From: Gliomastix tumulicola
Lineage: Eukaryota > Ascomycota > Sordariomycetes > Hypocreales > Bionectriaceae
Length of the DNA: 64,000 bases
NCBI GenBank assembly: GCA_001599755.1
Contig: BCHX01000009.1
Location: 682,001 to 746,000 of the forward strand
Direction: 5' to 3'
Shown: positions 1 to 11,570 of the stretch, in pieces
Numbering within the stretch: position 1 is the first letter of the stretch
Layout of the letters: every line of letters begins with the position of its first letter
Translations under genes and position numbers: made by a program
Notes under the pieces: generated by a model
Database searches by the model: none
Seen by the model: only the letters and a program-made list of their open reading frames with translations
What the model was told of the DNA's origin: nothing

Positions 1-797
1 GACTCCTCTCCGAGAGACGGACAGTGCGATGAAGGCAGTGACAATTGAGTCTAAGCTGTCCTTTTCTTCCTTGAAGACGGCTACGCTGAATGCTGGTGTC
101 ACAGTCCAAGCTGTCTTGCAAGCTGCATGGACTCGAATCCTCACTTCGTACATCGGGGAGAACTCCGTTACGTTCGGTGTCACGTTGTCAGCGAGGACAA
201 GCGAGGCAACGAAGCAGTCTCCCTTGCCGTGCCTCTCGACTCTGCCGATCGTCGCGGCCAATCAGGCATCCAATCGTGGGTTGCTGGATTCGATGATGAA
301 TTTCAACGCCGCAGCTCACAGATTTCGCGCTATTCCGCTGGCCCAGGTGCAGAAGTGGCTGGGCCATCCTGCTTCTCCGGTGTTTGATACTCTTCTATCC
401 TACCGCAAGGTCCCCAAAACCAACGGCCACGACCAGCTGTTCGAGCTGGTGCAGGACACGCCCACTATCGACTATCCTGTATCAATGGAGGTCGAGGGCG
501 TAGAAGGAGGAGAGATACGCTTGACGATCACGTACAAGCCAGGTGTGATTCCCGCCGAGCAGGTCGAGCTGTTGCTTCAGCAGTTCGACGCAATACTGGG
601 ACACATCGCTCTCCATCCTGCAGGGACCGAAGATGAGCTGCACAAGGCCCGACAGGACATCTTCTCGGTTCTCCCACCAGCTATCCCACACATGGATGCT
701 CCAGTGAAGTATCTCCACGAGTTCGTGGAGCGGTCTGCGGCACAGGACCCTCACGCCATTGCCCTTGAGTTCTATGCTTCCCTGCAGAATGGTGGAG

Positions 798-833
<36 letters not shown>

Positions 834-3800
834 GGACATATCACGAACTAAACGAGCTTGGAAACCGAGTGGCGCACTGTGTGAGAGAGAAGGCAGCTCA
901 AGGGAGCATTGTGGCGATTCACTTCGACAAATGCCCCGAGGCGTACTTCTCCATCTTGGGGATTCTGAAGGCCGGGTGTTCCTTCGTGGCCCTCGACCCG
1001 AGCGCTCCGAAAGCGAGGAAGGAGTTCATTCTCCAAGACTCAAAGGCTCCTTGTCTCCTCGCACTATCGTCGGAGGAGCTTGACTTTGCTGGCGCAACAG
1101 AGGTCATCCAGATCACTGCAGAGTCGCTTGGCCAGTATCCTTCCACGCCATATGAATTGGATACATCATTCGATGAAGCCCACCACACATGCTACTGTCT
1201 CTATACTTCAGGGACGACAGGAACTCCAAAGGGATGCGAGATCACGCACGAAAATGCTGTCCAGGCCATGATGGCTTTCCAAGAACTCTTCCAGGGGCAC
1301 TGGCAGGCCGACTCCAGATGGCTTCAGTTTGCGGCCCTGCACTTCGACGTCTCCGTCCTGGAGCAGTACTGGAGCTGGTCTGTGGGGATCACTGTGGTTG
1401 CAGCACCAAAGGACGTGATATTGGATGACCTGACGGGGTCCATCAACAAGCTTAGGATCACGCATATCGACCTGACGCCGAGTCTGGCTCGCCTGACTCA
1501 CCCGGACGAAGTGCCTACCTTGTGCAGAGGCGTGTTCATCACAGGAGGCGAGTCGCTCAAACAGGAGATCTTGGATGTCTGGGGACCGCAAGCCGTCATC
1601 TACAACGCCTACGGACCGACCGAGGCTACCATTGGTGTCACCATGTACCAACGCGTGCCAGTGAATGGCCGACCAAGCAACATAGGACAGCAATTTCCCA
1701 ACGTGGGCTCGTATGTCTTCCGCCCTGGCACGGAGATCCCCGTGCTCAGGGGTGGCGTGGGAGAGCTCTGTGTGTCAGGGAAACTTGTTGGCAAGGGCTA
1801 CTTGGGACGCCCAGAGCTGACAGAGGAGCGCTTCCCTACCCTCACCAGTGACCAGTTCCCCGGCGACAGGGTGTACCGGACTGGAGATCTTGTGCGGCTG
1901 TTGCATGATGGCTGCTTCGAGTTCCTTGGCCGAGCAGACGATCAGATCAAACTCCGGGGCCAGAGACTCGAGATTGGAGAGATCAACCATGCCATGAAAC
2001 AGGTGCCTGGGATTCACGACGTGGCTACAATAGTTGCCTCCAAGGGCGGCAGTGACAAGGCCGTTTTGGTGGCGTTCCTCGTATCTGCTGCCACTTCTCG
2101 AGGAGAAAAGGAGCGAGGGCAACTGTTGCAGGTTGTGCCCGACTCAGACGGCCTCGGAGCAAAAGCCAGAGAAGCGTGCAGGTCGAAGCTACCCGGCTAC
2201 ATGGTCCCGTCCTACTTCCTCCGTGTGCCGTTCATACCTCTGTCCGCGAACAACAAGGCAGAGGTGAAGGAGCTTAGGAGGGTCTTTGAGGAGATTGCGC
2301 CGACGCGGCTCATCGAGTTGAACACATCGGCAGCTCCGGACCAGACGGGAATCATCGGCGACCTCTCGAAGAAGATCCTAGCGACGGTTGCGGACTTCAG
2401 CGGTCTAAATCTGGCTGAGCTGCGTCCGACGATGAGCATATTCGACGCTGGAGTGGACTCAATCTCGGCACTGCGGTTGACCTATCTCTTGAAAGACAAG
2501 GGGTTAAAGACAGCAACGCCCGCATTGGTACTGCGGAATCCCGTCGTGAGCGATCTTGCAAAGGCTCTGTCTCAGGGCCACCAGTCAGGGCAGAACAACG
2601 AGCGACAGCTGAGGGAAGCTCGACAGTTGGTGAAAGCATGCCGTCATCGATATCGAGCTCTGGCGTGTCAAGAGCTGGGTGTCAGGCTGGACGAAATTGA
2701 GTATATCGCTCCATGCTCCCCCTTGCAACAGGGCATGCTCTCTAAATCTCTGACGAGCGTGGTTCAGGGGTCGTACTTCAACACGTTTGAACTACGACTC
2801 CGTCCTCATGTGTCGATCGAGAGACTCGAGACAGCGTTCCAGAGCTTGGTTGCATCGGAAGCGATTTTGAGGACAGTGTTTCTGTCAACGGCGGATGGTC
2901 ACATCCAGGTGGCGTTGAAGCAACCAAAGTCTCCTTGGGCTACGTGTCTAGTCCAGGGTGATGAGGACGCACCGGCGATCTCGAAACGCAAGAGATCGGA
3001 GTGGTTGGCTGCAAACAAGATCAATGTCGCGGAGCCTCTGCAGCTGATCCTTCTAGAGGCAGGAGAAACGCGAACGCTGTTCATCAACATCTTCCATGCT
3101 GTCTACGATGGCATCAGCCTTGATCTCATGCTTCGACGGGTGGCAAGATCAATGGCGGCGGATGCGCAGCAAGCACTACTAGAAGAAAAACAGCCACCGT
3201 CTTTCATGGAAGCACTTGTTTACGGACCACTATGGAAGTTCGAAAATTGCAGAGCCTTCTGGGAGGAACATCTGAGAGGCTGGAACTACTCGCCTGTGCC
3301 GTCTTTGGGAGCATCGACCGCTCAGCAGCACGTTTCAGTAGCCTCAGCGAGCCGGGACCTTGATTACACTCCGCTCGAGGAGGTACGGAGAGCGCATGGA
3401 GTCACTCTTCAAGCAGTGGCCCTCACGCTTTGGACTTCAGTGCTGTTGCAGCAGTACTACTCGAATGGCAGCCTCACCATGGGCATCATCGTCTCCGGCA
3501 GATCCATCGAGCTCGAGAATGTCGAGGGCACGATGGGCCCTCTGTTCAACACTCTCCCCCTCAGAGTGAGCAGCGTCCCCGGGCAAACCTGGTCAGGCAG
3601 GATGAAGGAGTGCCACAACTGGGGCACAAGCGTCTTGCCCTTCCAGCACGCCCCTCTCCACAGGATACAGAAGTGGTGCTCTGGAGGCCAGGCGTTGTTT
3701 GACAACCTGTTCACGCTGCATTACTACGAGGATCAGGAGAATTCAGACGGCGCACCACCACCGCCGCCGCCATGGGACGTCGTCGAGGGTGGTGAGCCGA

Positions 3801-6800
3801 ATCCAGACTATCCGCTCGCGTTGGAGATTCACTGCAACAGCAGCGGGAGTATGAAGCTATCGGTAGCGGCTCAGGGACATATTGCCGACGAGGCGGCTTT
3901 AGAGCGTCTCCTTGATCAGTGGGTGCAGTCAGTCGAGGCGTTGGTCGAAAATCCCGACGCTCCGCTAGATACAACGGCTAGAGCAAGCGTCCCAACCAGT
4001 GACGAGGAATCATCGAACTCGAACTCTCAGGGCTTGGGATCCAGCACTCAGAGCACAAGCACGGAGGATTCTGACAGCTTCATCTGGACACCCACCGCCG
4101 TAGCCATCTCCGAGGAAGTTGCGCAGTTGGCTGGTGACGATGATGTGAAAATCCAAGCCTCGACCACAATGTTGGAGCTGGGACTGGACAGTATTGATGT
4201 TATCAAACTGTCTGCCAGACTCAAGAAGAGGAACATATCCCTGGCAGCTTCCCAGATCATGCAACTTCAAAGCGTTGCTGGCATGGCTCGTATGGTTGAT
4301 GGAGCGGCTGAATTAGAGAGTCCAGGCACGGAGAGCCTCGTTCCTCTCATCAACATGGACCATTTGGGAAATCAGCTCGAAGCCGCTGCTCGACGATCCG
4401 GGTCCGTGGCCTTCCAACAGCACGTCATTGAGCGAGTCATTCCTCCCACAGCGCTACAAGAGTCCATGGTCGGGGCGATGATTCAGTCGGACTTTGAGTG
4501 GTACTTTAACCACGATGTCGTCCAAGTTCAAGACGACGTCGATCTTGGGAGGCTTCGGAGGGCTTGGGAGGAGGTTGTGGCGACTCATCCGATCCTACGG
4601 ACAGGATTCGTCGAAGTTGAGGATGAGGCGCTAGACATGGCATACTGTCAGGTTGTTTTTAGAGAAACGGAGCCGTGGAAAGGAGAGTTCTTCGTCTCGG
4701 ATTTGCAAGACGGAATGGCGATACTACTTGAAGAGGCTACGGCAACAGCAAAGGCTGGTCAAGGAAGTCGAGATCTGGTACAGATTCGGAGTGTCATGTT
4801 GGAGTGCGGGCACAGATTCCTGCTCATTTCGCTAGCACACGCTTTGTACGACGGGTGGTCGCTAGGACTGATCCATGAGCAAGTACGGAGGGCCTACTAC
4901 GGACAATCTCTAGAGAGCCCTTCCCATCCGGATCAGTTCCTGAGGAAGATGCTGGAAGGCCAGACGCAGGAGTCCGGGAATTTTTGGAGCGAGTATCTAC
5001 AGGGAGTGTCCCCGACAGTTATCTCGTCCAATTACTCGGCTGCGGGCGGAGGAATGGAGGAGCTCTGGAGAGGAGAGATACAATCAAGCCAAACCAAGGC
5101 AGCCATCCTGGAGTTCTGCAGGAGCGAGAAGATCAGTCTTCAAGTCCTCTGCCAGGCTTGCTGGGCAGTGGTGCTTGCCACCTGGACGAAGCAGCTGGAT
5201 GTCGTGTTTGGGATGGTCATATCAGGACGAGACAGCGAAGGTGCTGACAATCTGGTATTCCCGACCATGAACACTGTTGCCAGCCGGTGCGTTCTTCACG
5301 GCTCGGTGAGGGAGCTTCTGAGCTACCTGGAAGAAGAGGGGAGGCATGTTCGCCGCTATCAAGGAGTCCCTCTTCGGAAGGCCAAGGCCAGTGCCCAACC
5401 GACCAACATGGAGCTGTTTAACTCGCTTTTTATGCTGCAGAGGACTATAGTAGCCTCAGGGGATGACACTCGACAGCCACCCTTGACAGTCTCCGTCGAC
5501 GGGTCATCTGCAGTGGATTATCCCATCTGTGTGGAAGCAGAGGCTCTCGAAGATGCCATCACTTGGCGTGTGGCCTGTCAGACGCATATCATTGGCAAGG
5601 AGGACGGGGAGAAGATTCTCAGTGATCTGGAGCGAGTGATGTCGTTTTTAGCTACGTCACCTGACGCTGAGACACTGGAGTTTGTAGAAGGGGGTGTCTC
5701 TGTGTGTGGTCTGGAGGCTTTCGCACTTGAATCTAAGGACGACGGGGAAGATGACTTGTCTGAGGACAGGCATGTGAGTGCGGACATGGGACACATGGGC
5801 AGCGAGCTAGCGACTACGGTCATGAACGTTCTCAGCCAGGTGTCGGGTGTTTCTTCGGAGGACATCAAGCCTTCATACACTCTCTATAACCTGGGGCTGG
5901 ATTCTATCAGCGCCATCAAGGTCTCGACGCTGCTACGGAAACGGGGAGTCAGCCTGAGCGTGCGAGACCTTGTCCGAGCAGGAGATGTCCATGACATGGT
6001 TACACATGCCGCATCCATGGCAGATGGCTCGGCAAATGGGCATCCTGCTTCTACACAGCAAGCTGGAGATGACGGAGCCCTGTCAAGATGGTCTCAGGAC
6101 CGTGGGCTTGATTTTTCTCTGCTTCCCATCCTCGCCCGGCATGGACTGTCGCCTTCTGACATTGAGATGACGCTTCCTGCTCTGCCCATGCAGGTTTACA
6201 TGCTCAGTGCGTGGCAGAACGCAGGAGGAGCAGTCTTCTACCCAGATTTCGCCTTTGAGATCCGCAGGGCACGTAGTAGTGAGGATGAGATGTGGAGGGC
6301 GTGGAGGGCAGTGGTTGCCTCGACGCCGATCCTCAGGACGTGCTTTGTCACTACCACGCAGACGGACCTTCCCGTGCTGCAGCTTGTTCTCACACCCGAC
6401 GCCGTATGGCGTCAACGGAATCCAGAGCATGAGGAGCATAGCGTGCTCAAGCCCATGGTGGACATGGTTCCAGAGCGGCGGGTCAGTGACGACAAGACAT
6501 GGCTGATTCGGCTCAGGATTCACCACGCACTATACGACGGCGTCAGTCTACCGGCTATTATGCAGCTCCTCGTTCAGAAACTAGATAAGCTCGGAGCGGC
6601 GGAAGACACTCTCGGCGACGGTGTGTCCGTGGGGGTTGACTACTATACATATACCCCATGGATGCGATATTGCATCAGGCCAACGCTGGGGGCGGCCGTG
6701 GCCAAGAGACGGCAGTTCTGGATGGACTATCTCGGGCAACGTCCTTCCCTGCCCGCACTTACAGGCGGCCAACCCCCACCGTCCAGTGATGTGGTGAGTG

Positions 6801-7884
6801 GTGCGGTCGAGAGACACCAGGCTCAGAGCAGAACGGAGCCTGCACGGAGCGGTTACCCCATTGAGCGAGTCTCTCATCTCCAGAGATCGGCGGTGTCAAG
6901 GACAGAGCTGCAGCTCCTCCGGCAAAATGCGACCAGTCGCGGGGTCAGCCTGCAGTCGCTGTTTCTTGCAGCGTGGGCGAAATGCCTTGTGGACATGGGC
7001 GGCAATGGGTTTGATATCAATGTCGATGCTAGGGTGCATCGAGATTCGCTCAGCAGCACTCACGGCCCATCATTATCATCATTATCATCCTCTCACTCTG
7101 AGATTGGAGGCGACCCCCACGGGAAACCACGTCGTTCCGTCGTGTTTGGTATTTACCGGGCCAACAGAAGCGACGACGGGGGCCAGGACGGCCTGCATGT
7201 CACGTTCCCACGCCTGAACCTCGTCCCCCTCAGGGTGGATCTTGGCAGCCAGCACGATGATGCTAACGAGGAGGAGGGGGGCAAGACGGCGCCAGTCACG
7301 CGTGGCGGGCGAAGAAGCCTGTGGGATGTGGCGGGGCGGGTGCAGCGGGATTTGATTCGGATGAGTTCTTCCTCCTCGAACCAGGACGACGACGGCGACG
7401 TGTGCGATGTCGGGCTCTGGGAGGTGGAGGAGTGGACGGGGTGGAAGATGGATTCGTTTGTGAACTTCCTGTCACTCCCCGGCGAGGAAGAAGAAGAAGA
7501 AGAAGAAGAGGGAGATAAGGCCTTCACCGCTGTCGAAGCACCAGCCGAGGCAGCAGATGGCCCTCGCGTGGAGGAGGAGAGTTCCAGAACCGTGGTGGCT
7601 GGTGAAACGGGGGATGTCCACGTGAGGGACGCGTTCCCGGTAAGCCGACCCTTGCTCCTCTGCTACCCCCTCTCCCTCTCCCTCCCAACGTCGTACGCAT
7701 GATGATATCCAGATAAGCTAACCACGAGCAGCCCGCTACGGACATTGAGGCATCAGTACGCGGAGATGTGCTCGACATCGGCGTCTTTGGTCCGAGGTGT
7801 GGGAGGCTTGAGGGCGGTGGCCAAGCCGCGACCGGCATTGTCACTGCCTTGGTTGATGCCTTGCGAGATTGTCAGTATGAGTGA
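1..7884 (+). CDS. NRPS 3' part, siderophore-synthetase type (A-T-C-T-C-T-C), 5' truncated by window
   Basis: The reading frame is open from base 2 and has no visible start, so the gene begins outside the window. Exon A runs to 7639 and a 92-nt intron (7640-7731, GTAAGC donor, GCTAAC branch, GAGCAG acceptor) leads to a last 50-codon exon, 7732-7884. Order seen: C-terminal half of a condensation domain (to about 650); adenylation domain about 690-2330 with YTSGTTGTPKG near 1200 and GRADDQIKLRG near 1930; carrier near 2440 (GVDSI); condensation with HAVYDG near 3100; carrier near 4175 (LGLDSI); condensation with HALYDG near 4840; carrier near 5895 (LGLDSI); condensation with HHALYDG near 6520. 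The T-C-T-C tail without adenylation domains is characteristic of ferrichrome/ferricrocin synthetases, which join N5-acyl-N5-hydroxyornithines and small amino acids by iterative use of these modules. The product is inferred, not read. Oddities: an 11-residue polyGln insert in the A domain (pure CAG, 800-832) and Ser-rich and poly-Glu inserts in the last C domain. Confidence 0.85.
800..832 (+). repeat. (CAG)11 trinucleotide repeat, coding polyGln
   Basis: Eleven uninterrupted CAG codons lie at the start of the NRPS adenylation domain, just before WTYHEL (the A1/A2 region). Pure codon usage suggests a young slippage-prone repeat. Confidence 0.95.
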
Positions 7885-8569
7885 ATATTCCGTCAGATAG
7901 CAAGATAGTCAGTCAGTCACGCTTTCGAGGACCTGGACTGGAGTAGGTAGCTTGAACCATATCTTTCATTTTAAAATCCCCCTCTGCGTGATGTAAAAGC
8001 CTGGTAACCAACCACAAAAACGCCCGCGACCAGCATTGACAGTCAAGGAGAAAAACAGACACACACATATATATATATATATCCTACTTTTCGCGCCTCC
8101 CACCGAGTTGTCAGGCGATTGAACCATGGGACTTCGGAGGGAGGGTAGAAAAGGAAACAAAGTATAGACAAGGCGGGTGTTGATTGAGCAGGGAGATGAT
8201 GTGGTGAAATGGAGGGATAATTGAGAAGCAAATGAGCCGAGGTCGCGTAAAGACAAATGAAGTGCGTAGAAGATATCTAAATGCGTTCGATGCAGGATCA
8301 TTACGTCTAGTCCATAAGGAAATGAAGAAATCAGAGAGCAAAACAGAATGTGGTGATCAAGGGGAAAGAAAGGTTGGGTGGTAGGGTATATATCATTTGT
8401 CATCCGCAGATGATTGCAAGTCGACCAAGGCGAGTTGGTCTCTATTTCGACGAAAGCGCAGCCAAGCCGCAAAGCAAGACGTCCCAGGGCACAAATAACG
8501 CCTGAATATTTGTATAACGCCAATACATCTCTCCAAATGAACGTGAGAAGGCAGGTCGTATCCCACCTC
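7885..8569. other. Intergenic, convergent 3' ends of NRPS and DUF1479 gene
   Basis: The two genes converge on these 685 bases. The stretch holds a short CA/AT microsatellite near 8060-8083. No ORF with a recognisable domain was seen. It presumably contains both transcript ends. Confidence 0.6.
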
Positions 8570-11413
8570 TTATACGGAATAACCCATCATCGAGAGGTCA
8601 GGGAAGAGGATGATGTTGGAGAGGCGGACAACCTCAGCCTCGGCGCGCGAGCTCGATGTTGACGTGGTGCTCTTTGCGTCGCTGCCGTTCGCGCCATCGT
8701 CGGCCTTGGCCGTCTCTCCCGGCGGTGTGGCGGATGCCTCCCAGGGAGCGAGACCCATGGCCCGAAGACCTTCAGGGCCGCCAACCTCAGCAATGTCCTT
8801 CTCCCCAGGGCGCACCGACGGGTCCTCGAGGTTGAAGGCACGGCCGCTGGAGCTGGAGTCGAAGTCTGGGCCAGCCTGGCCGCGCTGGAAGGCCTTGCGC
8901 TGGCGAGCGAGATAGAGGGCGTTCGTCTGCGTGAGAGGCGCCGCAGGGATGTAGACGAGCATGCTGACCGGGTCGGGAACAGAGCCGTGATGGCGCGGGG
9001 TCTGCAGGCCCGGGTTTCCACTCGAGATGTGATACGGCAGATCGGGGTGCCAGAAGATGTAGTCGCCCGGCTGGAGAGTAGGCAACGTGATCATGCTGCC
9101 GCGGAGGTTGAGATGCGGGTGCCAGCGCTCCGTGATACGCTGAGCATGCCCCGGCACAGCGCCGTGGATGATGGTGTCCGGGTCACGCTCGAGCTTCCAA
9201 TTCGATGGATCGAGGTAGGCATCCCACTCCGGGCCAGAGCGCACCTCAGGCGCTGGGTTACGTGGGCTAAAGAAGGGGCGCAGGAGGTAGTAGGCTGTGG
9301 CGAGCTTAGGGGAGGGGAGGAGGCGGATGATGCCAGGCTCGATGGTGGAGAGAGCGAGAACGCCCTGGAACATGCGGAAGATGGTACATGCACCATAGCC
9401 ATTGTAGAGATCCATGGTAGCAGGCACGCGGCTCGCGCACTCCCACGGGTCGTATGACTCCCAGTCGCCCTGGAAGACTCGAGAGTATGTGCCCGTGCGG
9501 CCGTAGCCATCGGGCTCCCAGCGCTCGAGCGACCCGTTGTCCACCTGAGCAATGATGCCGGCCGAGGATTGAAGAGCAACGACCCAGTCGTCTGCCGACT
9601 GGGGCTCCGGCTGCGGCTCGAGGAAGGGCTTGGGGGTGGCCTCGGAGCTCTGCTTAGCGTCGGCAGAGGAGGCGGCGGTGGTTCTAGTTGTAGGGGAGGA
9701 GGCATAGTCGGTGCCTTTGCTGTCGCTCTCGCCATTCGTCTTGGCGATGGCATCGTGCAGAGGGATGTTGGCGCCGCCGGCGTTGTGGATGCGAATACGG
9801 TCGACGTAGGCAATGGGCAGCTTGGTGGCCAGTCTGTCCTCGGGGCTCGTCTCCCATAAGCTCATCATGAACCGCTGGGCGCTAAGCACGGAAGGATGCG
9901 CACGCGAGCGGACCTGCGCGGGCGTCCAGAAGAAGTCGTAACACGTCGGGTCCTGCTTGAGCGGCTCGAGGTTCTGCGTAGCCCGGGTATCGAGGTAGCG
10001 CACAGTGCTGGCGACCATGTCGTCGGCGTCCCGCTTCGGCACAGCGCGGCGCACGACGCCGACGCCGTATCGACGCAGATCGCGCCCGAAGCGGGCTGTC
10101 TGCGCAGGGTCTTCGGTGTCGGCAAACTCGATCGAGGGGATCAGGTGCGCGCCGAGGCCCTCGATATGCTCCATCTCGGCGCGCAAGGCGCGGATGATCC
10201 GGTGGAAGGAGGCCTCGATGGCGGCCTCGTGGCCAGCAATCAGATTGCGCTTGATGCGGGCGAAGCGGTTCGGCAGGGGCACGGGGTCGGGACCCCAGAA
10301 GGTGAGGACGGGGGCGTCGTCGAGGGCCATGGCGTTGGCGGTGCTGCTGCTGCTGTTCGCGTGCGCGTGCGCGGTGGCGCTGCTGCTGCGGGAGTGCCTG
10401 TGCGTGCGGTGAGCGGAGGGACTAGACTTCTTGCTGCTGCTGCTGCTGGGGTAGACGGACGACGAGGACGTAGCAGAGGAGAGCGGCGGGCGGGAGCTGG
10501 ACTCGGACTGGGACGAGACGGAGGCTGAGGACGAGGCGGACGACGAGCGGGTTGGGTAGCCTGGGCGATGGCCGCGGTCGAAGGTGCTGGACGAGGTGGA
10601 AGGAGGAGGAGACGACGACGCCCCCGTCGTCCGCGCGGGCTGAGGTTTGGCGGATGCGTGCGTGGCGAAATGTGCGCTGGAGGAGGAAGAGGAGGCGGAA
10701 GAGGAGGAGGAGGAGGTGGTGGTGGTGGAAGCGAAATGGGACGACGATGCGGGAGCAGGACCAGGACCAGGACCAGGAGCAGCTCCAGTGGAGGCGGGGT
10801 TCTGGCTCGGGTGCTGGCTGGTGGTTTCAGCGCCAGCACCAGCACTAACCCCCCCGGAAGGACCCTTGGCGGCTGCCGCAGCAAGTCTCACCACAGGGGA
10901 CGCACTGGCAGCGGTGCTGGAGGAGGGGCGCTGAGAGTGCTTGGTCTTGGTGATTCGACCGCCCCGGGTTTGCGAGATGGGGTGGGCCTCCCTGTCCCTT
11001 CCAGTGCCTGCAGTGCCTGAAGTGCCTGCAGTGCTGCTGCTTCCAGTGGTCGCACTGGCACTGGCACTGGCCCCTGGACCACCCCTACCGCTGCCACTGT
11101 GACCGCCGCCATTGCCGCTTCCGCTCCCGACCAGGTTCGCAAACGTCCTGGGCGTCGTCGAGTCGGCTCTCGACGGCCTATCCCTATCCCCTCTCGTGAC
11201 ATGCCGCGGCGTCGCCAGACTGCGTGCCCGGTCCAGCAAATCCCCCGACGACACCGCCGCGGTGGCGACCGTCGCAACGGCTGCCACCGATGCCGCAGCC
11301 CGCGTGACGCTGGTGATGGTGGGCGAGTCGGCTGTGTTGGACATGATCTCATCCTGGTCGTGATCCGCTACGCCCGGCCCGGCGGCGGAAATGACGGCGG
11401 GCGATGTGGCCAT
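8570..11413 (-). CDS. DUF1479 family protein (putative Fe(II)/2-oxoglutarate oxygenase) with long low-complexity N-terminus
   Basis: Single open frame of 947 codons. Residues from about 362 on (ATG at 10330) match the DUF1479/YbiU-like family: the run beginning FWGPDPVPLPNRFARIKR, the RRYGVGVVRRAVP block, the SRVFQGDWESYDPW block, and FWHPDLPYH, whose H-x-D fits the metal-binding motif expected of a double-stranded beta-helix oxygenase. Residues 1-361 are Ser/Ala/Thr/Gly/Pro-rich with polySer and Gly-Pro runs encoded by CTG/CAG-type repeats. A second disordered insert (Thr/Ser/Glu/Pro-rich) interrupts the domain near residue 560-610. Family members I know are about 420-600 residues, so either the N-terminus is a real disordered extension or translation starts at 10330. 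The substrate is unknown. I see no intron signature that would remove the extension. Confidence 0.7.
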   Translation of the reverse strand: MATSPAVISAAGPGVADHDQDEIMSNTADSPTITSVTRAAASVAAVATVATAAVSSGDLLDRARSLATPRHVTRGDRDRPSRADSTTPRTFANLVGSGSGNGGGHSGSGRGGPGASASASATTGSSSTAGTSGTAGTGRDREAHPISQTRGGRITKTKHSQRPSSSTAASASPVVRLAAAAAKGPSGGVSAGAGAETTSQHPSQNPASTGAAPGPGPGPAPASSSHFASTTTTSSSSSSASSSSSSAHFATHASAKPQPARTTGASSSPPPSTSSSTFDRGHRPGYPTRSSSASSSASVSSQSESSSRPPLSSATSSSSVYPSSSSSKKSSPSAHRTHRHSRSSSATAHAHANSSSSTANAMALDDAPVLTFWGPDPVPLPNRFARIKRNLIAGHEAAIEASFHRIIRALRAEMEHIEGLGAHLIPSIEFADTEDPAQTARFGRDLRRYGVGVVRRAVPKRDADDMVASTVRYLDTRATQNLEPLKQDPTCYDFFWTPAQVRSRAHPSVLSAQRFMMSLWETSPEDRLATKLPIAYVDRIRIHNAGGANIPLHDAIAKTNGESDSKGTDYASSPTTRTTAASSADAKQSSEATPKPFLEPQPEPQSADDWVVALQSSAGIIAQVDNGSLERWEPDGYGRTGTYSRVFQGDWESYDPWECASRVPATMDLYNGYGACTIFRMFQGVLALSTIEPGIIRLLPSPKLATAYYLLRPFFSPRNPAPEVRSGPEWDAYLDPSNWKLERDPDTIIHGAVPGHAQRITERWHPHLNLRGSMITLPTLQPGDYIFWHPDLPYHISSGNPGLQTPRHHGSVPDPVSMLVYIPAAPLTQTNALYLARQRKAFQRGQAGPDFDSSSSGRAFNLEDPSVRPGEKDIAEVGGPEGLRAMGLAPWEASATPPGETAKADDGANGSDAKSTTSTSSSRAEAEVVRLSNIILFPDLSMMGYSV

Positions 11414-11415
11414 TG

Positions 11416-11471
11416 TCGTGTGCGTGTGTGTGTGTGTGTGCGCGCGTGCGTGTGTGTGTGTGCGTGTGTGT
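11416..11471. repeat. GT/GC-rich dinucleotide microsatellite
   Basis: An interrupted (GT)n/(GC)n tract begins three bases upstream of the annotated ATG of the DUF1479 gene. On that gene's strand it reads as a CA repeat in the 5' leader. Confidence 0.9.
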
Positions 11472-11552
11472 TGGCCTAGAGCGAGTCTAGGCTGGTGAGG
11501 GTGTACGATACGATACTATGATATGTATACGTATCAATGCATAAGAAGAGGT

Positions 11553-11570
11553 GGGATGGGATGGGATGGG
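11553..11570 (+). other. Potential G-quadruplex motif
   Basis: Four GGG tracts separated by two-base AT spacers lie on the plus strand, 140-157 bases upstream of the DUF1479 start (template strand for that gene). The pattern meets the usual G3N1-7 rule. Formation is inferred. Confidence 0.5.

Noticed and set aside
9091..11352. Long open frames in other phases of the DUF1479 gene (Ser/Pro/Arg-rich, up to about 240 codons)
   Set aside because: Composition comes from the repetitive high-GC sequence; no domain features.
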